A DNA stretch of 64,000 bases, from contig NZ_BIFQ01000002.1 of assembly GCF_003967515.1 (NCBI RefSeq), forward strand, positions 2,232,001-2,296,000, written 5' to 3'. Below, in pieces: positions 1 through 9,955 of the stretch. Numbering within the stretch: the first letter of the stretch is position 1; each line of letters begins with the position of its first letter. This stretch comes from Dictyobacter aurantiacus (GTDB taxonomy: Bacteria > Chloroflexota > Ktedonobacteria > Ktedonobacterales > Ktedonobacteraceae). A model generated the notes under the pieces. The model saw only the letters and a list, made by a program, of their open reading frames with translations, did no database searches and was not told the DNA's origin. Made by a program: the position numbers and the translations under genes.

Positions 1-1115
1 TATGCCCCCGCCTGGTCAAGCGCCAGGGGCAAGCCACCTGTTTGCTTAACAATCTCAAGTGCCAGCTGGCGCTGCGCAGGAGCTATGCTGTCAAGCGATT
101 GATTTACATCGAGCAAGGTGGCACGCCTGAGCAAGAAGAGCGCTCCTTCGTTGCCTGCCATCTGTTCGATTTCTACCCGGCGGGCAATCGTGCCCAGGAT
201 CTGGGTGCGCGTGGTCAGCAGAATGTGTCCCCTGGTTGCGGTCGGAAGTATATCACGCACCAGTGCGAGATCATCCGCGTTATCCAGCACCAGTAGCCAG
301 CCTGCATGTTCCTGGAGCCAGCGCTTGAATGCCTGCCGCAGGAGGGGCTGATTGGATTCCTGGCGCTCGGGCAGCTTCAGTTGCTGGGCGATTTCATCGA
401 TGCTAGCCAGCAATGTTTCGCGCGAATCCGCCTGTGCCCATAAAATGGTTTGATATTCGTCCTGATAGCGGTAGGCATACTCGATGGCGATCTGTGTTTT
501 GCCGATGCCGCCCAATCCACTGATTGCCTGTGCCCTTATGGTCTGAAACGAGGTATGAAGACGATCCAACACTTCATCGCGACCGGTAAAAAAGAAATTG
601 CGCTCGTATGGAATAAGGATGAGGATCTGAGTGTCTGGTGTCACGAGAGGTCGTTGATTGAGCTCTTCAATGATCTTGCGTAGCTCGGTGACGACATCGA
701 AGAAAGCGGTGTCGCGATCTTGCCATCTGGTGATGGGGAGTCCGTTGCTCGGCAGGCATTTGATTTTCTCGAATGGGCTGCCCTGCCAGTCGCAGGGACG
801 CAGAATGATTGGTACAACTCGCGCCTCGCGCTTTTTATGCCGCTCAATCGCCCGCGCCATCTCAACACTGGAGCAGTGATCCGAGGCCAGAAAGTCGGCG
901 CTGATCAGCAAAAAGATGATGTCGGCCGCTTCTAGATGCTGCATAACGGCCTTTTCCCGTTCCTCGCCTGCGTGTATGTCGTGCTGCTGCCAGTTCGTGA
1001 TCAGTCCCTGTCGCTTCAAAGTGGCGAGATGATTTTCCAGGTCTCGCAGCAACTCTTTATCTCTCTCTGCATAAGAAATAAAGATGTTCAAGGGCCGGGC
1101 AGCGCTGGCAGCCAT
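1..1115 (-). CDS. TIR domain NB-ARC (STAND) protein, 3' end beyond window
   Basis: The reading frame is open from ATG at 1115 to the left edge, giving 371 residues without a stop. Residues about 10-150 form a TIR domain: IFISYAERD at 11-19 and a Cys-Ser-Ser-Val-Glu stretch whose Glu85 sits where catalytic TIR NADases carry their glutamate. An NB-ARC ATPase follows: P-loop GLGGIGKT at 200-207, Walker B WLLVLDNADD at 273-282, a sensor stretch GHILLTTR at 306-ish and GLPLAL at 361-366. Bacterial proteins of this build normally continue into TPR or similar sensor repeats, which would lie outside the window. In such families ligand sensing drives oligomerisation and TIR activity depletes NAD, often as anti-phage defence; that role is inference here. 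No defence neighbour is visible on the right side. Confidence 0.9.
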   Translation of the reverse strand, partial: MAASAARPLNIFISYAERDKELLRDLENHLATLKRQGLITNWQQHDIHAGEEREKAVMQHLEAADIIFLLISADFLASDHCSSVEMARAIERHKKREARVVPIILRPCDWQGSPFEKIKCLPSNGLPITRWQDRDTAFFDVVTELRKIIEELNQRPLVTPDTQILILIPYERNFFFTGRDEVLDRLHTSFQTIRAQAISGLGGIGKTQIAIEYAYRYQDEYQTILWAQADSRETLLASIDEIAQQLKLPERQESNQPLLRQAFKRWLQEHAGWLLVLDNADDLALVRDILPTATRGHILLTTRTQILGTIARRVEIEQMAGNEGALFLLRRATLLDVNQSLDSIAPAQRQLALEIVKQTGGLPLALDQAGA

Positions 1116-1219
1116 AATCTTTCTCCACTAGAATATTATTGTGTAAAGTGCAGTATATCCCTTTTGCTCCTCCGGCGCAAAAAGAGGGGATAAAAAGTAC
1201 TTTATTCGTTATTGTTGAT

Positions 1220-2845
<1,626 letters not shown>

Positions 2846-3169
2846 GATCCTCCTTTTTTCTGCTTAGCGATGGAGCAACAGGTATCCATACGGTAGGAGC
2901 AAGTAAACATGGCATTGTTTGTAATTGCTTGATAAAAGTATAGCATTGTTTTGTACGCCATATATAGTCTTTATTGTTGCTTGTTGCTTTTTTTACCTCA
3001 AGGTTATTATTAGCGCACATACGACCCATGATATGTCTGTTTCCTCATATACAATGGCTTGAGACGCTGGTTTGAGCGGATGCTGCATTACATGTGTACG
3101 TATACGTATACGTACACATGTAATGCAGCATCCGCTGTGTGGGTGGTTTGTTGACATTTCGCCAGGTGT
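2846..3169. other. Intergenic region with perfect palindrome
   Basis: This 324-bp gap holds the ribosome site and presumed promoter of the gamma-glutamyltransferase-like gene and, close to the end of the ABC operon, the 62-bp perfect palindrome listed separately. I see no coding sequence in the rest. Confidence 0.7.
3075..3136. repeat. 62-bp perfect palindrome without loop
   Basis: Two 31-base arms meet at 3105/3106 with no spacer and no mismatch; the centre is GTATAC repeats (TACGTATAC|GTATACGTA). It lies 34 bp beyond the stop of the ABC permease gene (minus strand), so a transcription-end hairpin is possible, but there is no T-run on either side. A dimeric DNA-binding site or a replication-related structure are alternatives. 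Confidence 0.9.
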
Positions 3170-4936
3170 TTATTGCTCGAAATCACCGTGCCAGATATGC
3201 CTGAACTCTTCGCTGGTGGTGAGGAGCTCCGCTAGTGTGCCTATGGCTTCAATCTGACCAGCTTTGAGAACGATAATGTTGTTCGCCTGCTGCAACACTG
3301 CCTTGCGGTGCGAGATGACCAGGCAGGTGTTTTGATGCTGTGCCAGCAAGCGTTGCCAGAGCTGGTGCTCGGTTTCTACATCGAGGGCGCTGGAGATGTC
3401 GTCGAAGACGAGCAATTCACAGTTTCTGACCAGCATCCTGACGGCCGCTGTGCGCTGCGCCTGTCCCCCTGAGAGCTTGACGCCACGCGTGCCGATGATG
3501 CTCTGCAGCCCTTGTTCCAACCGGATGACATCAGGCTCGAGTACCGCGAGGCGCAGAGCCTGTGAGATATCTACCTGGTCGGGCGAAAGACCGAGCAGGA
3601 TATTTTCTTCCAGTGTATCGCTAAAAAGATGTGGCAACTGGGGCGTGTAGGCGCTATGTGGTGGCACAAAGAAATTGGCCGGATTGAGGACGCGCTGGTC
3701 GTTCCAGCTGATCTCGCCGTCGTCCATCGGCAGCAGCCCCAGCAGCGTTTGCACCAGTGTTGTCTTGCCGACTGCGATGCGCCCCGTAATCACGGTAAGG
3801 GTGCCGCGTCGCAGCTGAAAACTGATATTAGCGATGCCGCGTCCGGTATCGGGATAGTGATAGGTGAGATTGTTGACGGTGAGCAACTCTAGCCTGTCTT
3901 TTTCTGTCTTAACCGTTACCTGCAGCTCGGGTACAGGTTGTTTGAGATAGAGTGGATCGCTATTGAGCAGTATCTCCTCATCGGCGCCTTGCAGGAGCGA
4001 TACCAGCCGTTGGTGCGACACCCTGGCCTGGGTATACTGGGTGAGCAAGGAGGCGGTGGAGACGATAAAGGTGGTAATGGTTCCCAGATATGAGATGAAG
4101 ATGGCGATATCACCGGGATTGAGGTGACGATAGAGCGCCGCCAGCACCAGAATGAGTCCGGTGCCGATGCCGACCGTGTTGCCAAAGACCGACTGCAGGA
4201 CGCTGAAGAAAACAGTATCTTTCAGTATCTGTCGCTGGCGTACGCGGCTGAGCCGGCTGAAGTAGGCGACCGCCGAGTCTTCCGTGCCGGCCACCTGAAT
4301 GGCCTGGACGGCGCTAAAGATTTCGCCGATGGCTCCTGTCAGCAGTCCCGTGGCCTCTCGGCTGGCGGCGCGCAACTGATGCTGCCTCTGTCGCATGATC
4401 TGAGCGATGCCCACCACCAGCAAGAGCGGCAGAAAGACGCAGAGGGTAATCAGAACGTCGATATGCAGCAAGATAATGGCCGCCGGTAGCATAAAGAAGA
4501 CCAGTCCCACCATGTTGGCGATCTGCCCAAACAGTCCGTCGATGGCATCGACGTCATCCCGGAAGTAGTTGATGGCCTCGCCCGCGGACCCCGGAATGGC
4601 CCGCGCACCGGGCCTCTGGAGGAGGTAGCGCAATAAATTTCTCTGTAGCAATGCACTGGTATTGAAGATGCAGGTCATGGTTGCCGGGAGGGAAGCGGCC
4701 TGTATGGTGGCCCTGAGCAGAGCCGCTAATGCCAGCGCACCAAGCAGCAACCATGGTAGCAGGCTGGCGTGATTGGCACTATGGGCCAGCGTATTGAGCG
4801 CATTAAAAAAGGCCTGCAGAATCAATCCGAATAACAGCCGTCCTATGACATAGAAGCTGATGTCGCCGCACAGAGAGCCGATATAGGACCAGGAGCGATA
4901 GCGGATCAATCGGCCGATAAACTGGTATGTTTTCAT
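3170..4936 (-). CDS. ABC exporter half-transporter with degenerate ATPase site
   Basis: A 588-residue half-transporter with an N-terminal six-helix exporter domain and a C-terminal nucleotide-binding domain. Walker A is ITGRIAVGKTT, the signature is LSGGQAQRT and Walker B ends in LLVFDDISSALD. The residue after the Walker B aspartate, normally the catalytic Glu, is Asp, as in the degenerate sites of heterodimeric exporters; the switch histidine is kept (VISHRKA). A longer frame runs up to 5119, but it overlaps the upstream gene; the start at 4936 has AGGAAGG in front and lies 19 bp after the upstream stop. It almost certainly forms a heterodimer with the product of 4956-6737. Cargo is unknown. 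Confidence 0.92.
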   Translation of the reverse strand: MKTYQFIGRLIRYRSWSYIGSLCGDISFYVIGRLLFGLILQAFFNALNTLAHSANHASLLPWLLLGALALAALLRATIQAASLPATMTCIFNTSALLQRNLLRYLLQRPGARAIPGSAGEAINYFRDDVDAIDGLFGQIANMVGLVFFMLPAAIILLHIDVLITLCVFLPLLLVVGIAQIMRQRQHQLRAASREATGLLTGAIGEIFSAVQAIQVAGTEDSAVAYFSRLSRVRQRQILKDTVFFSVLQSVFGNTVGIGTGLILVLAALYRHLNPGDIAIFISYLGTITTFIVSTASLLTQYTQARVSHQRLVSLLQGADEEILLNSDPLYLKQPVPELQVTVKTEKDRLELLTVNNLTYHYPDTGRGIANISFQLRRGTLTVITGRIAVGKTTLVQTLLGLLPMDDGEISWNDQRVLNPANFFVPPHSAYTPQLPHLFSDTLEENILLGLSPDQVDISQALRLAVLEPDVIRLEQGLQSIIGTRGVKLSGGQAQRTAAVRMLVRNCELLVFDDISSALDVETEHQLWQRLLAQHQNTCLVISHRKAVLQQANNIIVLKAGQIEAIGTLAELLTTSEEFRHIWHGDFEQ

Positions 4937-4955
4937 ATCGTTTGTGCTGTCCTTC

Positions 4956-6737
4956 CTAGTCTCTATCGGTCGCCAGCTCCGGCTGATTGGCGATGGAGGT
5001 GTCGGATTCCCGGGCTGTCTGCAGTAAGTGTGAAAAGTGTGAGTCGGGATCTTTCTCCAGTTCTGTTCGTGTTCCCCATTCACGAATGCGCCCGTTTTCC
5101 AGCAGCAAGATGTCATCAACCCTTTGGATGGTTTTCAGGCGATGTGCGATTACCAGCGCGGTACGTCCGGCCAGCAGTTTATGGATAGCCTGCTCAATCC
5201 GCTGCTCGGTAGCCGGGTCCAATCTGGATGAGGCTTCATCCAGAACGATGATGCCTGGATTGTTTAGGAAGATGCGCGCGAAGGCGAGCAACTGAGCCTC
5301 GCCCGCCGATAATCCTTCTCCGGCTGCCCCTATGATGGTATCCAGCCCATCTGGAAGGGTTGACAGCCAGCCGGACATCTCAACTTCAGCCAGGGCCTGC
5401 TTGATCTGTTCGTCTGAAATTGTGCTCTTGAAGAGAGTCAGGTTGTCGCGCACGCTGGCATGGAAGATCTGCACCTCCTGCGTGACCATCCCGATGTGAC
5501 GGCGCAGCGAGCGCAATTGCAGGGTTGGCAGGGGATGATCACCCATGCGGATTTCACCGGACTGGGGATCATAGAGGCGAAAGAGCAGGCGGGACAGCGT
5601 GCTCTTGCCACCGCCCGTGCGCCCAACGATGCCCAGCACACGCCTAGCCGCGAGGTGGAATGAGATCTCCCGCAATACTGGCTCATCCGCGACATAGCCG
5701 AACGTGACGTTGTCAAAAGTAATGTCGAGTGCTCCATCGGGAGGTAGTTCTTGCTCTCCATCAATCAGGGCCGAGCGCGTTTCGCGCAGCCCTTCGATGC
5801 GCCTGATGCATGCCTCGGCCTGCTGCAGGTCCTGGAGTTGCTGCTGAATCTGTTGAATCGGCTGTGAGAGTTGATCGGTGTAGGAAAAGATCAGATAGAC
5901 GGTCCCGATAGTGATTGCTCGCTGCATCCATAGGGCTGTCCCGATAGAGAGGGAGAGGACGCTGCCCAGCACAAAGAGGAACAGGGTGATGATACCCATG
6001 GTGGCTTCCGCCGCCATCGAGCGACGAAAAATGGGCGACCATGTGCGCAGCAGCAGATAGAAGCGATGCAGTACGTAACCGGTGGCCCCATTGGCACGAA
6101 TATCCTCGGTTCCATTTAGCCTTTCACTGAGAAAACCATACAAGGCGGTGGTGATCTGCCGACTCTCTCTCCAGAGAGGAACCGCACGCCGGCGCAGATA
6201 CATGAGAATGAGTAGCGCGATGCCAGAGAAGGCAACCATCGCCAGTCCTTCCCAGGCATTGATGGTGAAGAAGAGGACGAGAATGGCGAGTAGCAGCAGC
6301 ATGCTGGTGAGCAGGTTAATCACGAACTGTGAAAAGAAATTGGTCAGGGCATTGACGTCTCCATCGATGCGCTCGATCATCTCTCCTGCCGTACGGGATG
6401 TATGATAGGCCAGGTCCAGCGAGAGACAATGGGCGACCAAGTCGGTGCGTAGCTGGTTGGTGGCTGTCCATGCCACATTGGTGTTGAGATAGGTGCTGGC
6501 AATGGAGATACCTTGCCGGGCCAGGGCCACAGCGATAAACAGGAGACCGGCGGCGATCAATGAATTGTTTGCGCCATGGTAGATCGCGGTATCGATAAAA
6601 TAGCGCAATATCTGTGGATTAAGCAACTGCAGACCAATGCTGATCAATAGTGAGAGGGTTAAGAATAAAACGCTTTTCCATTGTGGCTTGAGGTACATGC
6701 TTAAGAGCAACAGGTAGCGCTTGCCAAAGACGTGCAT
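4956..6737 (-). CDS. ABC exporter half-transporter, canonical ATPase partner
   Basis: A 593-residue half-transporter: about six transmembrane helices in residues 20-310, then an ATPase domain. Walker A is GIVGRTGGGKSTL, the signature is LSAGEAQLL, Walker B is IIVLDEASSRLDP with the catalytic Glu present, and the switch His is in VIAHRLK. The start at 6737 (MHVFGK) is chosen because GGAGGAG lies six bases in front; an in-frame start 14 codons upstream has no ribosome site. It is the first gene of a two-gene operon with 3170-4936. Family knowledge says such pairs export lipids, drugs or peptides; nothing here narrows the cargo. Confidence 0.93.
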   Translation of the reverse strand: MHVFGKRYLLLLSMYLKPQWKSVLFLTLSLLISIGLQLLNPQILRYFIDTAIYHGANNSLIAAGLLFIAVALARQGISIASTYLNTNVAWTATNQLRTDLVAHCLSLDLAYHTSRTAGEMIERIDGDVNALTNFFSQFVINLLTSMLLLLAILVLFFTINAWEGLAMVAFSGIALLILMYLRRRAVPLWRESRQITTALYGFLSERLNGTEDIRANGATGYVLHRFYLLLRTWSPIFRRSMAAEATMGIITLFLFVLGSVLSLSIGTALWMQRAITIGTVYLIFSYTDQLSQPIQQIQQQLQDLQQAEACIRRIEGLRETRSALIDGEQELPPDGALDITFDNVTFGYVADEPVLREISFHLAARRVLGIVGRTGGGKSTLSRLLFRLYDPQSGEIRMGDHPLPTLQLRSLRRHIGMVTQEVQIFHASVRDNLTLFKSTISDEQIKQALAEVEMSGWLSTLPDGLDTIIGAAGEGLSAGEAQLLAFARIFLNNPGIIVLDEASSRLDPATEQRIEQAIHKLLAGRTALVIAHRLKTIQRVDDILLLENGRIREWGTRTELEKDPDSHFSHLLQTARESDTSIANQPELATDRD

Positions 6738-6802
6738 CGACTCCTCCTGATGAAGGTGATATGCGACAACATTCAACAAAAGCGCACGTAAAGTGCCGGG
6801 CT

Positions 6803-6831
6803 ATTGTAACTGCAAATAATTTCTTAAACAA
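6803..6831 (-). promoter_or_regulatory. Sigma-70-like promoter of the ABC exporter operon
   Basis: Read on the minus strand: TTGTTT at 6831-6826, a 17-bp spacer and TACAAT at 6808-6803. Transcription would begin near 6796, about 60 bases before the first start codon. Confidence 0.55.
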
Positions 6832-7044
6832 TGTCCAAATGAACGATGCGCGGGGATTGACAATTGTATTATAATAATGACAGGAAAGAGGCTGTTTAAA
6901 CCCCTATTATGACAGATTTTACATTATTTGTGCAATCCCCTTCAACTATGTGATACCTCTGCGTGTTATCTTCCGTGTAATAGAATGTCTGTGCTAATCG
7001 AGGGACTCACCTGTTAACAATTGTGTACTTTGCCCTCCAGGTAT

Positions 7045-7074
7045 TTGTTGTTGTGCTACTAAATTGTGTATTAT
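7045..7074 (+). promoter_or_regulatory. Putative promoter of the aspartyl protease gene
   Basis: TTGTTG at 7045-7050, an 18-bp spacer and TATTAT at 7069-7074, about 60 bp ahead of the start codon at 7134, which itself has AAAGGAG in front. Confidence 0.45.
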
Positions 7075-7133
7075 GGCAAGATAAAGTGTTCATAGCATGT
7101 TTTATGAGGCATTGTTGTGCAAAGGAGCCATAA

Positions 7134-8276
7134 ATGACTGTACAACAGCATGGATGTATCTCGCTTTACCTGTCACACGATCGGCCTTTCGTGGAACTTG
7201 AGGTCCGCACCGATTGTGGCTACATACGTAAAGCGCGTTTTCTGGTTGACACTGCCGGGGGGGCGCTCATCCTCACCGAAGCCCTGGCTCGGGATTTAGA
7301 GCTGGTTTTTGAGGATGAGGCCGTATCATGTCTGGGAAAGCATATTTTTCGTCGTGTGCGTCCACCGCGTTTGCTGGTTGGACCGTGCGAGCTTGAACTG
7401 GCGCAGATATCTGCGTTAATGGCGGTAGGAACGTCTTCCCTTTTTCCTGGTGAAGATCTGAATGGTATTCTGCCAGGCTTTTTGCTGTCGCGTTACTGCG
7501 TGCTTCTGGATTATACAATGGGCACCTTTTCACTTTCGCCTGGCAGCGCCATGGCTACGCGCGGCGAGCCGGTGCCTATCTCGTTCCATCCCAATAGTTA
7601 TTTTCCATGCGTTGAAGCCACCATTGGCGGTGAGCAGTATAGCTTGCTGCTGGATACAGGAGCCTCGTGTACCATGCTATCTGATGGCGTGATGGGCAAA
7701 TGGGTGCGGCAGTTTCCCGCCTGGCCCCGGGCCAGTTGCGCGGTGGGAGCCGCCAACATGGGTGTACCTGGAGAAGAGCACGCCACGATGATGCGGGTCC
7801 CACTCATGACTCTGGGTTCGGTATTACTCAAAAATATCACCGTCGTCTCTCACCCTGGTAGCACATGTGAGGAGGCTCACTTGAAGCATATGAGCGCCCC
7901 TATGATGGGAGCCCTGGCTGGCAACGTGCTCAGACAATTCAGGATCGAGATCGATTATATGCATGCGATGTCCTACTGGGAATGGAACGATGATGCATAT
8001 CCATATGATATGGATATGGTGGGATTGACGCTGGCCCTCAATGCCGATAGCTCCTATCGTATCGCCGCAATCTCGGATGGAAACTATGCCTGCGTACGCC
8101 GATCAGTACGGGTGGGGGATCGTCTGTTGCAGGTTAACGGCCTGAAAATGACGGGCCTGCCGTTGTCGATGGCGGTGGATGCACTGCGCGGGAGTCCGGG
8201 ACAGCGTCATACCCTGCTACTTGAACGCGAGGGCGAACTGCGCAGTGTCTCCGTAGCGACGGGGCGCATTGTTTGA
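7134..8276 (+). CDS. Duplicated retropepsin-like aspartyl protease with C-terminal PDZ domain
   Basis: A 380-residue protein with two retropepsin-like halves in one chain. The first has LVDTAGG with Asp39 and a later flap-side motif GILPGFLLSRYCVLLDY split over residues 111-127; the second has LLDTGAS with Asp174 and GNVLRQFRIEIDY. Residues about 300-375 look like a PDZ domain (VRVGDRLLQVNG, then a helix and a final strand). The first motif has Ala in place of the usual Gly (DTA not DTG). No signal peptide is visible, so the protein may be cytoplasmic. Known relatives are single-half dimeric proteases; a fused pseudo-dimer with PDZ recalls Clp/Ddi-like or gag-polyprotein-type proteases. Substrate unknown. 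Confidence 0.8.
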   Translation: MTVQQHGCISLYLSHDRPFVELEVRTDCGYIRKARFLVDTAGGALILTEALARDLELVFEDEAVSCLGKHIFRRVRPPRLLVGPCELELAQISALMAVGTSSLFPGEDLNGILPGFLLSRYCVLLDYTMGTFSLSPGSAMATRGEPVPISFHPNSYFPCVEATIGGEQYSLLLDTGASCTMLSDGVMGKWVRQFPAWPRASCAVGAANMGVPGEEHATMMRVPLMTLGSVLLKNITVVSHPGSTCEEAHLKHMSAPMMGALAGNVLRQFRIEIDYMHAMSYWEWNDDAYPYDMDMVGLTLALNADSSYRIAAISDGNYACVRRSVRVGDRLLQVNGLKMTGLPLSMAVDALRGSPGQRHTLLLEREGELRSVSVATGRIV

Positions 8277-8446
8277 GCTGGCATGGCCTTCTTATTATGC
8301 CGATAGCTCAGGCCGACCACCGGAATATCTGGTGGTGCCATGTTGGGGTCCAATGGCTAAAATGCTTGCCTGTTTTAGTATAATAAGGAGGCAGCAATGT
8401 GATTGGCAGACATCTATTTAAGAATTTCTCATAGAAGAGAGCACTC

Positions 8447-9337
8447 ATGCAAATTGACGGTGTGGTTGGCACAAAATCCGGTCCCCCAGCAATAAGGATA
8501 CGTGTATTTTTTGCGCGCGTTGGCGCGGCTATCATTGACTTCATCATTCTTAGCAGTCTTCAAATCTGGAGCAGTGCAATATTTGGCGTCGTAGATCCCG
8601 CTTCAGGCAACAATTATTCGTTTGATGGAGATGGTTTTAGCCTGGCCTTTGGGGGCATCCCTTTCATTCACCCCGTCTGGCTATATTTGATCGCTTTTGT
8701 CTATTTCTTTGTGCAGGAAACTTTATTCGGCACCACTATCGGCAAATTGTTGTTCGGGCTGCATGTTACCGGTATGCGAGGGGAACGCCTGACCTGGTTG
8801 GCATCTTTGTGGCGTAATCTGCTACGCTTTCTTGACATGCTGCCTTTGTGTTATATTATTGGCCTTTTCTCCTGCTGTCTCTCCCATGGCTTCCAACGCG
8901 TCGGAGATCGCGTGGCTCACACCCTTGTTCTGCCGATCAAAGCTACCCCGACCGCTTCGTATCCCATCGAGACGATGCTGAAGCGCTATGTGGCCCTCTG
9001 TATCGTTGTTCTGGCCCTGGCAGGCTTTGGCCTCAATTATATGTATTACTATCGGCCCTCACTGGACATACAAGGCTGGGTAAATATCAATAATTCGTAT
9101 CAGTTCCAATCTTCAAATACAGTTCCGCCCTGTGGAAAAGTGAGCGCGCAGGCGAGTGATATCGTCGTAAATCGTCACATTCGCTTACTACAGACAAAAG
9201 CCTCCACGTGGAATGACGGTACGGTGACGTATCCGATCGTATATGCGGATAAGGTTACCTGTACCGCGCATATCACCCTCAACTGGCATGGTTTTTTGCA
9301 TGGCTGGTCCGTTTCTACCGTGCGCATCGATGACTAA
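8447..9337 (+). CDS. RDD family membrane protein
   Basis: A 296-residue membrane protein. Residues about 20-150 carry the RDD pattern: an Arg near the start of helix 1 with Asp (ARVGAAIIDFIIL), a second long helix pair (HPVWLYLIAFVYFFV), and GTTIGKLLFGLHVTG. A further helix near residue 190 (ALCIVVLALAGFGL) leads into a roughly 100-residue C-terminal part with two cysteines that probably lies outside the membrane. RDD proteins are poorly characterised, some being ion transporters. A double hairpin follows the stop directly. Confidence 0.8.
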   Translation: MQIDGVVGTKSGPPAIRIRVFFARVGAAIIDFIILSSLQIWSSAIFGVVDPASGNNYSFDGDGFSLAFGGIPFIHPVWLYLIAFVYFFVQETLFGTTIGKLLFGLHVTGMRGERLTWLASLWRNLLRFLDMLPLCYIIGLFSCCLSHGFQRVGDRVAHTLVLPIKATPTASYPIETMLKRYVALCIVVLALAGFGLNYMYYYRPSLDIQGWVNINNSYQFQSSNTVPPCGKVSAQASDIVVNRHIRLLQTKASTWNDGTVTYPIVYADKVTCTAHITLNWHGFLHGWSVSTVRIDD

Positions 9338-9349
9338 AGCTATCATTTC

Positions 9350-9393
9350 TTTTTCTCTTGTGGCGCCGCTGCAGCGGCGCCACAAGAGAAAAA
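9350..9393. terminator. 44-bp perfect palindrome after RDD gene
   Basis: Arms of 22 bases meet at 9371/9372 without loop (core GGCGCCGCTG|CAGCGGCGCC). It starts 12 bp after the RDD stop codon. Its 3' A-run is shared with the next hairpin, so only one of the two can form fully at a time. Confidence 0.7.
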
Positions 9394-9453
9394 ACAGGAG
9401 CAAGGGACTCTCAGGGGTGATCCGCCCCTGAGAGTCCCTTGCTCCTGTTTTTT
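9389..9453. terminator. Bidirectional intrinsic terminator
   Basis: Perfect 29-bp arms at 9389-9417 and 9425-9453 with a 7-base loop; the arms end in A6 on the left and T6 on the right, so it can act as a Rho-independent terminator in either direction. The first five A residues also belong to the preceding 44-bp palindrome. Confidence 0.85.
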
Positions 9454-9587
9454 CGGATTTTTGCAAAATCTAAAACTCTGATACCAGACATTGTGCTGAA
9501 TCGTCTCAAAATATGAGTCCAGATCCTTTATCTCTGGACGATAGATGTGGTTGTAGTGCGATGGTTAGCACATATGAGGTCAAGGGA

Positions 9588-9779
9588 ATGAAACAGCAGT
9601 TTTCGGGCTTCTGGCATTTGTGCAGGGATACCATTGTCATACCTATCGCGAAATCGGCTTTGTACTATTTTTGTTTTTTTCTCTTTGTTGGGTTCACCGT
9701 CTTCTTTTTTTTACTGATCTGGGGATCCGCCGTTACAGGCCTGGTGTCGGTTCTTTCGCACATTCATTCTGTCCCCTGA
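9588..9779 (+). CDS. Small membrane protein, unknown function
   Basis: A 63-residue protein with one or two hydrophobic helices (ALYYFCFFLFVGFTVFFF and following residues). Start at 9588 is chosen because GAGGT lies seven bases ahead; the frame is open to 9513. A Rho-independent terminator begins 8 bp after the stop, which supports a real transcription unit. No family recognised. Confidence 0.5.
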   Translation: MKQQFSGFWHLCRDTIVIPIAKSALYYFCFFLFVGFTVFFFLLIWGSAVTGLVSVLSHIHSVP

Positions 9780-9787
9780 TGCAGGTT

Positions 9788-9849
9788 CCTGGTAGTGCCG
9801 GAACGTATCGCGTTAACCTGCTCTGGCACTACCAGGTGTGATTTTTTTT
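9788..9849 (+). terminator. Intrinsic terminator with T8 tail
   Basis: Arms CCTGGTAGTGCC at 9788-9799 and its complement at 9825-9836, followed by eight T residues at 9842-9849 on the plus strand. It closes the small membrane protein gene. Confidence 0.85.
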
Positions 9850-9856
9850 GTTATCT

Positions 9857-9884
9857 CAACGTGTATACTTTTGTATATACGTTG
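9857..9884. promoter_or_regulatory. Palindromic operator ahead of TetR gene
   Basis: CAACGTGTATAC at 9857-9868, TTTT, then GTATATACGTTG at 9873-9884: two 12-base half-sites differing at one position. It lies 71 bp before the TetR start and overlaps a weak promoter (TTGTTA, 17 bp, TTGTAT). Auto-repression by the TetR protein is the natural inference. Confidence 0.6.
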
Positions 9885-9955
9885 TTTTTTTCTCAACGTC
9901 AGTGAACATGTAAGTTTGAATTGGGACGTCGTAGTTCCAGAGGAGATATAGATCT

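Larger units (their letters stand above)
6738..7133. other. Divergent promoter region
   Basis: A 396-bp gap between the divergent ABC operon and the aspartyl protease gene. It contains one plausible sigma-70 promoter on each strand (listed) and an AT-rich centre around 6857-6880 with no gene. Confidence 0.6.
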
